From Nocardia arthritidis NBRC 100137 (GTDB lineage: Bacteria > Actinomycetota > Actinomycetes > Mycobacteriales > Mycobacteriaceae), in contig NZ_BDBB01000042.1 of assembly GCF_001612765.1 (NCBI RefSeq), positions 1 to 64,000 on the forward strand: a stretch of 64,000 nucleotides of DNA, read 5' to 3'. The notes under the pieces were generated by a model. The model had not been told where the DNA came from. It saw only the letters and a program-made list of their open reading frames with translations, and made no database searches. Within the stretch, counting starts at the first letter, position 1; every line of letters begins with the position of its first letter. Position numbers and translations under genes: made by a program. Positions 42,882 to 52,409 of the stretch are shown here, piece after piece.

Positions 42882-44519
42882 TCAGCGGTGCGCGCGATAC
42901 CAGCGAATGAGCGAATCCGTCGACGAATCGTCCTGCGGCTGCGGATCTTGGGCCGCCGTGAGCAGCGGGGCCAAGGCGAGCGCCTGCTGCTTGCCCAGTT
43001 CGACACCCCACTGGTCGAAACTGTCGATGCCCCAGATGGCGCCCTCCACGAAGACCTGGTGCTCGTAGAGCGCGATGAGCTGACCGACGACCGACGGGGT
43101 GAGCCGCGGCGCGAGAATGGTGGTGGACGGGCGGTTGCCGGGCATCACCTTGTGCGGCACGATCTGGGGATCTGTTCCCTCGGCCGCGATCTCCTCGGCG
43201 GTCTTGCCGAACGCGAGCACCTTGGTCTGCGCGAACAGGTTGCTCATCAGGATGTCGTGCATGCTGCCGGTGCCGTCGCTGGTGGCCAGATCGTCGGTGG
43301 GCTGCGCGAATCCGATGAAATCCGCGGGAATGAGCCGGGTGCCCTGGTGCAGCAGTTGGTAGAAGGCGTGCTGCCCGTTGGTGCCCGGTTCGCCCCAGAA
43401 GATCTCGCCGGTGGAGGTCGTGACCGGTGTGCCGTCGGCACGGACCGACTTCCCGTTGGACTCCATGGTCAATTGCTGTAGGTATGCGGGGAAGCGGGCC
43501 AGATCGTTCGAATAGGGCAGCACGGCATGGGATTGCGCCTCGAAGAAGTTCGAATACCAGACGCCGAGCAGGCCGAGCAGTACCGGAGCGTTCGCCTCCA
43601 GCGGCGCCTCGGCGAAATGCCGGTCCACGGCGTGCATGCCCGCGAGGAATTCCGCGAAGCGCTCCTTGCCGATGGTCGCCATCACCGAAAGGCCGATCGC
43701 CGAGGCCACCGAGTACCGTCCGCCGACCCAATCCCAGAACCCGAACATGTTCTCGGTGTCGATACCGAATTGCGCGACCCGTTCGGCATTGGTGGACACC
43801 GCGACGAAGTGCTTGGCCACGGCGTCCTCGCCGAGCGCGGCGACCAGCCAGCGCCGGGCCGCGGTCGCGTTCGTGAGCGTCTCCAGGGTGGAGAAGGTCT
43901 TGGACGCGACGATGAACAGCGTGGTGGCCGGATCGAGCCCGTCCAGTTTCGCGACCAGATCGGCGGGATCGACGTTCGAGACGAATTCGGCGCCGATACC
44001 GGCGTCCTCGTAATGACGCAGCGCCTGATGCACCATGACCGGCCCCAGGTCCGATCCGCCGATGCCGACGTTGACCACCGTCGTGATGCGCTCGCCGGTC
44101 GCCCCGCGCCAAGCGCCGGAGCGCAGCGCGTCGGTGAACTCGCCCATCCGCCGCAGCACCCGGTGCACCTCGGCGCCCGCGTCGACGCCGTCGATGATCA
44201 TCGTCTCGCCTTCGGGCAGCCGCAGGGCGATGTGGCCGACCGCGCGGTCCTCGGATGTGTTGATGTGCGCACCCCGATACATCGCGTCGCGCCGCTCGGG
44301 CACGCCCGCCTCGCGCGCCAATTCCACCAGCAGGTGCAGGGTTTCCCGGTTCACGCGGTGCTTGCTGTAGTCGATGTGCAGGTCCGCCACCTGGACGGTC
44401 AGCTCGCTGCCCCGGGCCGGATCGTCGGCGAAGAACTCCCTGAGGTGTCGTCCGGCGACGGTGCCGTGGTGATCGTGCAGTTTCCGCCATGCCGCCGTCG
44501 CGGTGATGTCGCTGCTCAC
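42882..44519 (-). CDS. pgi: Glucose-6-phosphate isomerase
   Basis: A 545-residue glycolytic enzyme interconverting glucose-6-phosphate and fructose-6-phosphate. It shows VNVGIGGSDLGPVMVHQAL near residue 145, DWVGGRYSVASAIGLSVM near 265 (PGI signature 1), and GIDSFDQWGVELGKQQA near 500 (signature 2). The catalytic Glu and His lie in SNGKSVR and GTRLIPADFIGF context regions. Length and motifs are standard. It is the first member of the block conserved with M. tuberculosis. Confidence 0.98.
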   Translation of the reverse strand: MSSDITATAAWRKLHDHHGTVAGRHLREFFADDPARGSELTVQVADLHIDYSKHRVNRETLHLLVELAREAGVPERRDAMYRGAHINTSEDRAVGHIALRLPEGETMIIDGVDAGAEVHRVLRRMGEFTDALRSGAWRGATGERITTVVNVGIGGSDLGPVMVHQALRHYEDAGIGAEFVSNVDPADLVAKLDGLDPATTLFIVASKTFSTLETLTNATAARRWLVAALGEDAVAKHFVAVSTNAERVAQFGIDTENMFGFWDWVGGRYSVASAIGLSVMATIGKERFAEFLAGMHAVDRHFAEAPLEANAPVLLGLLGVWYSNFFEAQSHAVLPYSNDLARFPAYLQQLTMESNGKSVRADGTPVTTSTGEIFWGEPGTNGQHAFYQLLHQGTRLIPADFIGFAQPTDDLATSDGTGSMHDILMSNLFAQTKVLAFGKTAEEIAAEGTDPQIVPHKVMPGNRPSTTILAPRLTPSVVGQLIALYEHQVFVEGAIWGIDSFDQWGVELGKQQALALAPLLTAAQDPQPQDDSSTDSLIRWYRAHR

Positions 44520-44634
44520 GTTCGCCGAGACTACAAGCAGGCACAGCCGCGCGCACGGATGCCTGCGTGGAGAGCCGGCCGGACCGGCGCGCGTTCGGCG
44601 GATGCGCTTCCGTCGTGAGGCTTAGGCTGGCGTC

Positions 44635-46092
44635 ATGGTGTCCGAACGCGAACTTCTCGAATCCGTGCCGAAGCAGTTGTGGGTCGCAGGGCGGCCCGTC
44701 GACGCCACCGGCGCGGGCACCTTCCCGGTGCACAATCCGGCGACCGGCGAGGTGCTGACGCGCGTCGCGGACGCGACGCCGGAGGACGCGATGCGCGCGC
44801 TCGACGCGGCCGTCGCGGCGCAGGACGAATGGGCGGCCACGCCCGCGCGCGAGCGCGGAGAACTCCTGCGCGAGGTGTTCGAGCAGATCACCGCCCGCGC
44901 GGAGGAGTTCGCCCTGCTGATGACCCTGGAAATGGGCAAGGCGCTGCCGGAGAGCCGCAACGAGGTGCGCTACGGCGCCGAGTTCTTCCGCTGGTTCGGC
45001 GAGGAGGCAGCCCGGGTGCACGGGCGCTACCTGCACGCGCCTTCCGGGACCGGTCGGATCATGGTGCACAAGCAACCGGTCGGCCCGTGTCTGGCGATCA
45101 CGCCGTGGAATTTCCCGCTCGCCATGGGCACGCGCAAGATCGGTCCCGCACTGGCCGCGGGCTGCACGATGATCGTCAAGCCCGCTTCGGCGACGCCGCT
45201 GACCATGCTGCTGCTGGCGAAGCTGTGCAGCGAGGCGGGGGTGCCCGACGGCGTGCTGTCCGTGCTCACCTCCAGCCACTCCGGCGCGGTGACCCAGCCC
45301 TTGCTCGACGATCCCCGGCTGCGCAAGCTCACCTTCACCGGCTCCACCGAGGTGGGCAAGAAGCTGGTGGAGAAATCCGCGAACCGGCTGCTGCGCACCT
45401 CGATGGAACTCGGCGGGAACGCGCCGTTCGTGGTGTTCGACGATGCCGACATCGATGCCGCCGTGCAGGGCGCGATGCTGGCGAAACTGCGCAACGGTGG
45501 CGAGGCGTGCACCGCCGCCAACCGTTTCCACGTGCACAACAGCGTGCTCGAAGAGTTCACCACCAAGTTGGTCGAAGCAATGGAGAGCAGCGTTCGGCTC
45601 GGGCCGGGCGCCGACCCGGACACCACGCTGGGCCCGCTGATCAACGAGGAGCAACTGCGTACGGTCGGCGAATTGGTGGACGACGCCGTCGGGAAGGGCG
45701 CGCGGGTGCTGATCGGCGGCAAGGCGCCCGACGGCCCCGGCTGGTTCTATCCGGCGACGGTCCTGCGCGACGTCCCGCCGCAGGCCAGGATCCTGCGCGA
45801 GGAGGTGTTCGGCCCGGTCGCCCCGATCGTCGGCTTCGACACCGAGGAGCAAGGGCTGGCCGCCGCCAACGACACGGAATTCGGCCTGGTCAGCTACGTC
45901 TACACCCGCGACCTCGACCGTGCCCTGCGGATTGCCGAGGGTCTGGAATCCGGCATGGTGGGCGTCAACCGCGGCGTCATCTCCGACCCCGCTGCTCCTT
46001 TCGGCGGCGTCAAGGAGTCCGGCTTCGGCCGGGAGGGCGGCACGGAGGGGATCGAGGAGTACCTGTCCACCAAGTACATCGCGCTCACGTGA
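44635..46092 (+). CDS. NAD(P)-dependent aldehyde dehydrogenase, succinate-semialdehyde type
   Basis: A 485-residue aldehyde dehydrogenase. It has ITPWNFPLAMGTRKIGPALAAG near residue 155, LTFTGSTEVGKKLVEKSA near 235, the general-base Glu in TSMELGGNAPFVVFDDAD near 260, and the nucleophile Cys in NGGEACTAANRF near 292. The EACTAANR context is typical of succinate-semialdehyde dehydrogenases (GabD type). It is probably soluble and may serve GABA or related catabolism. It is not part of the M. tuberculosis gene order at this place. Confidence 0.9.
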   Translation: MVSERELLESVPKQLWVAGRPVDATGAGTFPVHNPATGEVLTRVADATPEDAMRALDAAVAAQDEWAATPARERGELLREVFEQITARAEEFALLMTLEMGKALPESRNEVRYGAEFFRWFGEEAARVHGRYLHAPSGTGRIMVHKQPVGPCLAITPWNFPLAMGTRKIGPALAAGCTMIVKPASATPLTMLLLAKLCSEAGVPDGVLSVLTSSHSGAVTQPLLDDPRLRKLTFTGSTEVGKKLVEKSANRLLRTSMELGGNAPFVVFDDADIDAAVQGAMLAKLRNGGEACTAANRFHVHNSVLEEFTTKLVEAMESSVRLGPGADPDTTLGPLINEEQLRTVGELVDDAVGKGARVLIGGKAPDGPGWFYPATVLRDVPPQARILREEVFGPVAPIVGFDTEEQGLAAANDTEFGLVSYVYTRDLDRALRIAEGLESGMVGVNRGVISDPAAPFGGVKESGFGREGGTEGIEEYLSTKYIALT

Positions 46093-46309
46093 GAGCGCGC
46101 CGCGGGTTCCGCATTGCCGAAGTCGATCGCTCGCGCACCTGAGAGTCCGCGGGGCGCGCGCACCTGGCCAGTTCCGCGCTGAGCGCGCCTGTCCCCGCCC
46201 CATGCATTCGGGGGACGACTGCGTCGATCATCGGTATTAGCCTCGACTTGGATTTCGATGAGGGGCGAAGAGCTGATCATGAGAAGGTGCGGGCGCCGGT
46301 GATGCCTGA

Positions 46310-47527
46310 TTGAGCAACGGCATTGTCAGAGTCTTCTTGCAGGCCGTGGACGATTTGAAACGGTTGACCAGGAGGGGAGCCAGGGGCGTCGCCGATATGA
46401 AAACAGGCGCAGCCCGCGCTTCCCGGCGAGTCGCCGATGTGCACACGCACGGCGACGCCGACGGTGCTCTCGCGATCCGACGCCAATGGTCCTCGGCAGG
46501 CGGCGATGCCGGTACCAGGCGGGATTTGTGCCCCCCGCCGCCGGACCGAGCGTCGTTGGACCAGGCCGGACAGCGACTCGACGCCGAATTGAGCCGACGT
46601 TTCGGCGAGAAGGGACCGACCGACGACGAATGGTCCGACTTCATAGCCCACCGTCGGCTGTCCCGGCTGGAGCAATACGCCCTCATCGACGGGAGAATCG
46701 AAAAATCAGCGGCTTCTCTCGGCCGGGACAGCGCCGAGTTACGTGAGCAGATGCGGCGAGAGCTGAAGGATGCGCTCGACGGGAAGCCTCTCGCTATCCG
46801 GGTCCGCGACGACGAACTCGTGGCCATCCTCGAGGAAGGGCGAATCAGGGGCGCTCGCAACCCTGTCGGCAATCGCGCCCATGCCGAAGGAGAATGGTTC
46901 GGCCCGCACGTCCACGACAACCCACCCGTCTACGGCTACGTTGCCGTGGACGGAGTGCGCCCATCACAACCGGGCATCATCGATGCGTTGTCGGAGCTGA
47001 ACTACGGCGACAATCAGATCTACCTGAAGCCAGAGGTCCGGTCACGAACGACCATCACGTTCGGTGACTCGCTGGTGGAGAGGGACCTGGCGATACCTTC
47101 CCCCATGGACAACCCGTCGGAATACTCCTATGGCGCCGGAATGAGCGGGCTCGCTCCGATCGGCCGCGACTATCTCGGAGCAGACTTTCGCGTCAACCAC
47201 TTCATCGAAGCCCAGATGTTCGACCTCACCACCGCAGACATAGATTTCATCGGATTGCACCAGCCACCCGGTGCGGCATTGCGACAGGCGTTGGACCGAT
47301 CCGGAATAGATTGGCGTGTTCTGACCAATCGCACGATCGCGGCGGAGGGCACCCCCGCAGAACGAGCGGCCGCGATCGAACGGACGAGTCGGGACTTGGA
47401 GCATCTTCGCCATGTGCATCCCGCTATCCGCTCGCATGCCGAACCGCTGGAAGCCGAGCTGAGGGCCGACCTGCGTGTCCTGAGTGATTCCACCGCAGGT
47501 GAGGGATCGGCCGCAGCCCCCGGATAG
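46310..47527 (+). CDS. Uncharacterised DUF3626/ADP-ribosyltransferase-like protein
   Basis: A 405-residue protein of unknown role. The N-terminal half is helical and charged (residues 1-165). The C-terminal half has an ordered set of motifs: AIRVRDDELVAILEEGRI near residue 160, PPVYGYVAVDG near 205, NYGDNQIYLKPEVRSRTTITFGDSL near 230, and HFIEAQMFDL near 305. That order (Arg, then TTxTxGDS, then ExQ) resembles DUF3626 proteins and R-S-E type ADP-ribosyltransferase toxins. GC content and codon use are looser than in the neighbours. The frame can only begin at the TTG 46310 (a stop precedes it) or later; an ATG at 46397 is possible. No immunity gene is evident. Confidence 0.6.
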   Translation: MSNGIVRVFLQAVDDLKRLTRRGARGVADMKTGAARASRRVADVHTHGDADGALAIRRQWSSAGGDAGTRRDLCPPPPDRASLDQAGQRLDAELSRRFGEKGPTDDEWSDFIAHRRLSRLEQYALIDGRIEKSAASLGRDSAELREQMRRELKDALDGKPLAIRVRDDELVAILEEGRIRGARNPVGNRAHAEGEWFGPHVHDNPPVYGYVAVDGVRPSQPGIIDALSELNYGDNQIYLKPEVRSRTTITFGDSLVERDLAIPSPMDNPSEYSYGAGMSGLAPIGRDYLGADFRVNHFIEAQMFDLTTADIDFIGLHQPPGAALRQALDRSGIDWRVLTNRTIAAEGTPAERAAAIERTSRDLEHLRHVHPAIRSHAEPLEAELRADLRVLSDSTAGEGSAAAPG

Positions 47528-47567
47528 CGTCGGTGGACCGTGTGCGGGCACGGGGCGGACATGAGGC

Positions 47568-47601
47568 GGCCGCCCCGGGGTGCATGACACCCGGGGCGGC
47601 C
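47568..47601. terminator. 12-bp perfect hairpin between convergent genes
   Basis: GGCCGCCCCGGG (47568-47579) pairs with CCCGGGGCGGCC (47590-47601) around a 10-nt loop. It lies between the stop of the DUF3626-like gene and the chorismate mutase stop, and may serve both strands. Confidence 0.8.
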
Positions 47602-47645
47602 TGTTCAGAAGCGACGGTCCGACGAGCGCGCCGCGTACTTTCAGT

Positions 47646-47942
47646 TCAGTGGCCGAGACGACCGCGGCCGAGGCGAAGCAGCAGCATGGCGAGGGTGTGG
47701 CCTTCCTGGCCGAGCTCGCTGAAACGCTCCAGCACCTTCATCTCGCGACTGTGCACAAGGCGCGGCCCGCCCGACGCCATGCGCGTCCGGCCGATGATCC
47801 GGGAGATCTCCGTCCGGCGCTTGATCGCGGCCAGGATCTCCGCGTCGAGACGATCGATCTCCTTGCGGAGCTTGTCGATCTCGGCCTCGGTCTGCGGCAG
47901 CGCGGATTCGGACCCGGTCGTCGTGGCAGGGGTGCTCATCAT
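47646..47942 (-). CDS. Chorismate mutase (AroQ type, short)
   Basis: A 98-residue all-helical chorismate mutase converting chorismate to prephenate for Phe/Tyr synthesis. The core reads EIDKLRKEIDRLDAEILAAIKRRTEISRIIGRTRMASGG, with the Arg/Lys active-site positions of AroQ (Arg in KRRTEIS, Arg in GRTR). The C-terminal GRGRLGH tail is like that of the M. tuberculosis cytoplasmic enzyme, which needs DAHP synthase for full activity. The start ATG at 47942 has GAGGAG upstream. It sits between pgi and pcrA as in mycobacteria. Confidence 0.93.
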   Translation of the reverse strand: MMSTPATTTGSESALPQTEAEIDKLRKEIDRLDAEILAAIKRRTEISRIIGRTRMASGGPRLVHSREMKVLERFSELGQEGHTLAMLLLRLGRGRLGH

Positions 47943-48324
47943 TCATCTCCTCGTGTCAGAACATGGATCGGCACGTCCTCGCGGCTCGTTACCGATCGGT
48001 TCTTTCACCGTGAAACAGACCTGGTGGGGCCTCGTATTGTCCCCCCAGAAAGGTGTGCTCAGGTGCAGGCTCCGCGATCCCGGCGTTCGGCTGGCAGCCG
48101 AATCGGATGTCTTGCGAAAGCGCTGAGCATGTCGCCAGTGTGCCACGGGCTGGGGGGTATGCAAAACGTATACATTTGGGAATCGCGCGAGATTCGCAGG
48201 TTGTTTCACCCGCCCTTCCCACCAGCGGGAGTTCACTCGCCGTTCAGCCATCCGGCGCCGAACCGATACCGATCTCACCCGGGGCTTCATCTGTGTCGGT
48301 GACCGCCGGTAGCGTGGATGGACG
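47943..48324. other. Divergent promoter region, nothing recognised
   Basis: 382 bp between the chorismate mutase and pcrA genes, with lower GC than the flanks. It contains the short palindrome CGTATAC-like stretch near 48168 and no convincing ORF. Both promoters should lie here; no known operator was recognised. Confidence 0.5.
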
Positions 48325-50907
48325 ATGGACATCACGGTGGCTCCCAAGACGCAGGCCGGTCGGATCGTGCACCCGGATCCGGCATCGAAACCGCAGTTCG
48401 CCGGCGGTAACGCGGCGGAGGGGTCGCAGCCCGCCGCCGGCGCGGCGGCGCCGCCGACCGACGCGGAGCGCGAGCGGCAGCGCGCCGAGCGGGAACAGCG
48501 GCGCGCCGAGGAGGCCGAGCGCCTGCTCGACGGCCTGAACCCGCCGCAGCGCGCGGCGGTCGTGCACACCGGATCCCCGCTGCTCATCGTGGCGGGCGCG
48601 GGCTCGGGCAAGACGGCGGTGCTCACCCGCCGCATCGCCTACCTACTGGCCGCCCGCGGCGTCACGCCGGGCCAGGTACTGGCCATCACGTTCACCAACA
48701 AAGCCGCCGCGGAGATGCGGGAGCGGGTGACCGGATTGGTCGGCCCGCGGGCGAACGCCATGTGGGTCTCGACGTTCCACTCCAGTTGCGTCCGCATCCT
48801 GCGCACCCAGGCGGCGCTGCTGTCCGGGCTGAACTCCAATTTCTCGATCTACGACGCGGACGATTCGCGGCGCCTGCTCACCATGATCAGCCGCGACCTC
48901 GACATCGACACCAAGAAGTACTCCGCGCGCCTGCTGGCGACGGCGATCTCGAATCTGAAGAACGAACTCATCGATCCGGCCCGCGCCACCGCCGACGCGG
49001 AATCCGACGACACCGAGTTGCCGGGCCTGGTCGCGCGGGTCTACACCGAATACCAGCGCAGGCTGCGCTCGGCGAACGCGCTGGACTTCGACGACCTCAT
49101 CGGTGAGACGGTGGCGTTGCTGCAGAATCATCCGCAGGTCGCCGAGTACTACCGCCGCCGGTTCCGGCATGTGCTGGTGGACGAGTACCAGGACACCAAC
49201 CACGCGCAGTACGTCCTGGTTCGCGAGCTGGTCGGCCACCATGTGGAGGACGGCCGCGAGGACCGGGTCCCGCCGAGCGAACTGTGCGTGGTCGGCGACG
49301 CCGACCAGTCCATCTACGCCTTCCGCGGCGCGACCATCCGCAATATCGAGGAGTTCGAGCGCGACTTCCCCGACGCCGAAACCATTCTGCTGGAGCAGAA
49401 TTACCGCTCCACCCAGCACATCCTCTCCGCCGCCAACGCGGTGATCTCGCGCAACGAGAACCGGCGGGAGAAGAAGCTGTGGACCGATTCCGGCGAAGGC
49501 GATCTGATCACCGGCTACGTCGCCGACAACGAGCACGACGAGGCCTCGTTCGTCGCGCGCGAGATCGACCGGCTGGTCGACCAGGGCGAGGCCAACTACG
49601 GCGACGTCGCCGTGTTCTACCGCACCAACAACAACTCCCGCGCGCTGGAAGAGATCTTCATCCGGATGGGCCTGCCCTACAAGGTGGTCGGCGGCGTCCG
49701 CTTCTACGAGCGCAAAGAGGTGCGCGACATCGTCGCCTACCTGCGTGTGCTGGAGAACCCGGAAGATGCGGTGAGCATGCGCCGCATCCTGAATACGCCG
49801 CGCCGCGGCATCGGCGACCGCGCGGAAGCCTGCGTGGCGGTCCATGCCGAGCAGCGCGGCATCGGTTTCGCCGCCGCGCTGCGCGACGCCGCCGAAGGCA
49901 AGGTGGCGCTGCTGAACACGCGCGCGCAGCGAGCCATCGCGGGCTTCCTCGAGCTGCTCGACGACATCCGGGCCGCGGGCGAACGCGAGGAGTCCGACTT
50001 CCCCGATGTCGGCAACGTCGTCGAAGCGGTGCTGGAGCGCACCGGTTATCGCGCCGAACTGGAGGCATCCGACGACCCCCAGGACGGCGCCCGGCTGGAC
50101 AACCTCAACGAGCTGGTCAGCGTCGCGCGGGAGTTCAGCTCGGAGGCGCAGAACAACGCGGAGGCGGCCCGGCAGGAGGGGCTACTGCCCGAGGCAGGCG
50201 AAGGGGAGCCGGACCCGGGTTCGCTCGCCGCGTTCCTGGAGCGGGTCTCGCTGGTGGCCGACACCGACCAGATCCCGGACGAGGGCTCCGGCGTGGTCAC
50301 CATGATGACGCTGCACACCGCCAAAGGCCTGGAATTCCCGGTGGTGTTCGTGACCGGTTGGGAGGACGGGCAGTTCCCGCACATGCGGGCGCTCGGCGAT
50401 CCGACCGAGCTGGCCGAGGAACGCCGCCTCGCCTACGTGGGCATCACCAGGGCCCGGCAGCGCCTGTACCTGACGCGGGCGGTGGTGCGATCCGGCTGGG
50501 GGCAGCCGGTGTCGAACCCGGAATCGCGTTTCCTGCAAGAGATCCCCGGCCACCTCATCGACTGGCGCAGGCTCGAGCCCGCCGGATCGCCTGGTACGAG
50601 GGGTCTGCGGCGGCGCGGGGACGACGACGGGCTGGAACGGGATTGGACGCGCGGCGACGGGTGGTCGGAGCCACGGCCCGGCTTGCGCGATCGCGGCCCG
50701 CGCAGGCCCGCTCCCGGCGGTGCGACCCGCAACAACACGAACTTGGTTCTCGCCGTGGGCGATCGGGTCAGCGACGACAAATACGGTCTCGGCCGGGTGA
50801 TCGCCGCGGAGGGCTTCGGGCCGCTGGCCACGGTGACCATCGACTTCGGCACCGCGGGAAAGATCCGCTTGATCCCGCAGTACAGCCGGACGCTGGTCAA
50901 GCTCTGA
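48325..50907 (+). CDS. pcrA: ATP-dependent DNA helicase UvrD1/PcrA
   Basis: An 860-residue superfamily 1 helicase. In order: an acidic/Ala-rich N-terminal extension (1-60), motif I VAGAGSGKTAVLTRRIAYLL near residue 90, motif II VDEYQDTNHAQY near 287, motif III GDADQSIYAFRGA near 328, motif IV EQNYRST near 357, motif V TLHTAKGLEFPVVFVTG near 667, motif VI YVGITRARQRLYLTRA near 706. The C-terminal Tudor-like region is LAVGDRVSDDKYGLGRVI. The order fits mycobacterial UvrD1, a repair helicase that works with Ku. The start ATG is at 48325. Confidence 0.97.
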   Translation: MDITVAPKTQAGRIVHPDPASKPQFAGGNAAEGSQPAAGAAAPPTDAERERQRAEREQRRAEEAERLLDGLNPPQRAAVVHTGSPLLIVAGAGSGKTAVLTRRIAYLLAARGVTPGQVLAITFTNKAAAEMRERVTGLVGPRANAMWVSTFHSSCVRILRTQAALLSGLNSNFSIYDADDSRRLLTMISRDLDIDTKKYSARLLATAISNLKNELIDPARATADAESDDTELPGLVARVYTEYQRRLRSANALDFDDLIGETVALLQNHPQVAEYYRRRFRHVLVDEYQDTNHAQYVLVRELVGHHVEDGREDRVPPSELCVVGDADQSIYAFRGATIRNIEEFERDFPDAETILLEQNYRSTQHILSAANAVISRNENRREKKLWTDSGEGDLITGYVADNEHDEASFVAREIDRLVDQGEANYGDVAVFYRTNNNSRALEEIFIRMGLPYKVVGGVRFYERKEVRDIVAYLRVLENPEDAVSMRRILNTPRRGIGDRAEACVAVHAEQRGIGFAAALRDAAEGKVALLNTRAQRAIAGFLELLDDIRAAGEREESDFPDVGNVVEAVLERTGYRAELEASDDPQDGARLDNLNELVSVAREFSSEAQNNAEAARQEGLLPEAGEGEPDPGSLAAFLERVSLVADTDQIPDEGSGVVTMMTLHTAKGLEFPVVFVTGWEDGQFPHMRALGDPTELAEERRLAYVGITRARQRLYLTRAVVRSGWGQPVSNPESRFLQEIPGHLIDWRRLEPAGSPGTRGLRRRGDDDGLERDWTRGDGWSEPRPGLRDRGPRRPAPGGATRNNTNLVLAVGDRVSDDKYGLGRVIAAEGFGPLATVTIDFGTAGKIRLIPQYSRTLVKL

Positions 50908-50970
50908 GCTACCGGGATCGGGCCTTCGGACCCTGCCGCGCGGACGCGTTCCGCCGGTAAGGTCCGCGAT

Positions 50971-51396
50971 ATGGACACGGTCGCGCAGCACATCCTGTGG
51001 TTTCTGCCCATGTTGTGGCTCGGCATGGTGCTGGCCATCTCGTTCCTGGAAGCGCCGCTGAAGTTCCGTGCGCCCGGGGTCACGCTGCCGCTGGGTCTCG
51101 GCATCGGCCGCTTGGTGTTCCGTGCGCTGAACGCCGCCGAGGCCGTGCTCGCCGTGCTGCTGGTGGTCGCCGCGCTGATCGCGGGCCCCGGCAAGCCGAC
51201 CTGGTTGTGGCTGGGCGTGGCCGTGGTGTTGCTGGCCGTCCAGATCCTCGTGGTGCGTCCGCCGCTGTCTCGCCGCGCCGATCGCGTGCTGGCGGGCGAA
51301 GATCTGCCGCGCTCGCACGCGCACTACTGGTACATCGGCCTGGAGGTCGCCAAAGTCGTCGCGTTGCTCGGTCTCGCTGTCGCGGCCGCACCCTAG
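50971..51396 (+). CDS. Four-helix membrane protein of unknown function
   Basis: A 141-residue integral membrane protein with hydrophobic helices near residues 8-25, 55-72, 78-95 and 120-138. Conserved-looking features are WLGMVLAISFLEAPLKFRAPGV near 17 and RSHAHYWYIGLEVAKVVAL near 113. It resembles small DUF4149-like membrane proteins, but I do not assign a family firmly. It lies 63 bp after pcrA in the same direction. Confidence 0.7.
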   Translation: MDTVAQHILWFLPMLWLGMVLAISFLEAPLKFRAPGVTLPLGLGIGRLVFRALNAAEAVLAVLLVVAALIAGPGKPTWLWLGVAVVLLAVQILVVRPPLSRRADRVLAGEDLPRSHAHYWYIGLEVAKVVALLGLAVAAAP

Positions 51397-51469
51397 GCGT
51401 CCACATACGTCGATGTCGTAGCTGACCGTTCGTAACCGTCCGCGTCCGTTGTCTTGATGGGCGGCGTGG

Positions 51470-52042
51470 TCAGGGTGCCTCGAGATGGATTCCGAGCAGT
51501 TCGCGGAGTTGGTCGTAGGTGCGGTTGAGGGGTGCGATGCTGCGGTCTGCGATCGACATCATGACCGCGCCCTCGATCGCCGCGATTGTCGTGGTCGCCA
51601 GGCTCTGGGCTGTCCGGGCTGGTACGCCCTGCGCGATGGCTTTCTCGGCCAGGTGGTGTTCCCAGCGCCGGAATGCCTGGCTGGATAGTTCTCGGGCGGC
51701 CGGTGCTTCGCTTCCGCCGTATGCCGCGGCGGCGATCGGGCACCCGGACTGGTAGTCGCTGGTCACCAGCACCCATTTCCAATACTCGACGAAGGCCCGC
51801 AGCATTTCCTGTGACGACAGCGTCTCGGCCATCTGCTCGATCATCTGCTCGATCCAGGCGCCTGCGGTCCGGACGGACTCCTCGATCAACTCCGTCTTTC
51901 CGCCGGAAAAATGCTTGTAGATCGATTGTCGTGCGGTGCCGCTGTGCTCGAGCAGATCGGCCACCCCGGTGCCGGCCACCCCTCGGCGTCTGATCAGCTC
52001 GATCGCGCTCTCGATCAAGCGCCGTCGCGCATCCGCAGCCAT
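51470..52042 (-). CDS. TetR-family regulator (LmrA/YxaF type)
   Basis: A 190-residue regulator. The helix-turn-helix is at residues 5-48 (RRRLIESAIELIRRRGVAGTGVADLLEHSGTARQSIYKHF). The effector domain matches the LmrA/YxaF type (YQSGCPIAAAAYGG and RTAQSLATTTIAAIEGAVMMS). The ATG at 52042 has GAGGGGAAGAGG upstream. It is divergent from a multidrug-type MFS gene with several dyads between them, so it is the likely repressor of that efflux pump. Confidence 0.9.
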   Translation of the reverse strand: MAADARRRLIESAIELIRRRGVAGTGVADLLEHSGTARQSIYKHFSGGKTELIEESVRTAGAWIEQMIEQMAETLSSQEMLRAFVEYWKWVLVTSDYQSGCPIAAAAYGGSEAPAARELSSQAFRRWEHHLAEKAIAQGVPARTAQSLATTTIAAIEGAVMMSIADRSIAPLNRTYDQLRELLGIHLEAP

Positions 52043-52065
52043 GAGCCTCTTCCCCTCTGTACAGG

Positions 52066-52117
52066 CCATCCAGCCTAGCGACGCACCGAACGGTAGACCA
52101 TCCAGTCTTCTGGATGG
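52066..52117. promoter_or_regulatory. CCATCCAG operator cluster upstream of TetR gene
   Basis: The perfect inverted repeat CCATCCAG-TCTT-CTGGATGG lies at 52098-52117, with an extra exact half site CCATCCAG at 52066-52073. It is near the TetR promoter and probably mediates autoregulation. Confidence 0.7.
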
Positions 52118-52166
52118 AGTCTCTTCTCCAGATCTCTTCGAAGAATGCGCGACCCCATCACTTGCG

Positions 52167-52184
52167 ATAGACCAGATGTTCTAT
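52167..52184. promoter_or_regulatory. ATAGA-N8-TCTAT dyad in the TetR/MFS divergent region
   Basis: ATAGACCAGATGTTCTAT: 5-bp inverted arms, with a TAGACCAG core like that of LmrA/YxaF-family operators. It lies in an AT-richer part of the intergenic region that probably holds the MFS promoter. Confidence 0.5.
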
Positions 52185-52409
52185 TACGCTGCCATTAACG
52201 TTACGCGAAGTAACATCAATTTGTCCGGAGGGAACCGGTCCGAACCCCACCACGGGTCGGCGTCCCACAAAAGGCGGTGCTGTCGCGGAATCGAGCTGCC
52301 CCGCCGACACCCCATGACTGCCGGTCCGCGGTGGCTAGCGCCGTGCCCGGTCGGGGTCGGCAGCCACTTTCCGCGTGGCCCGCATTGCAATGACGAGGAG
52401 TGATTTCCC

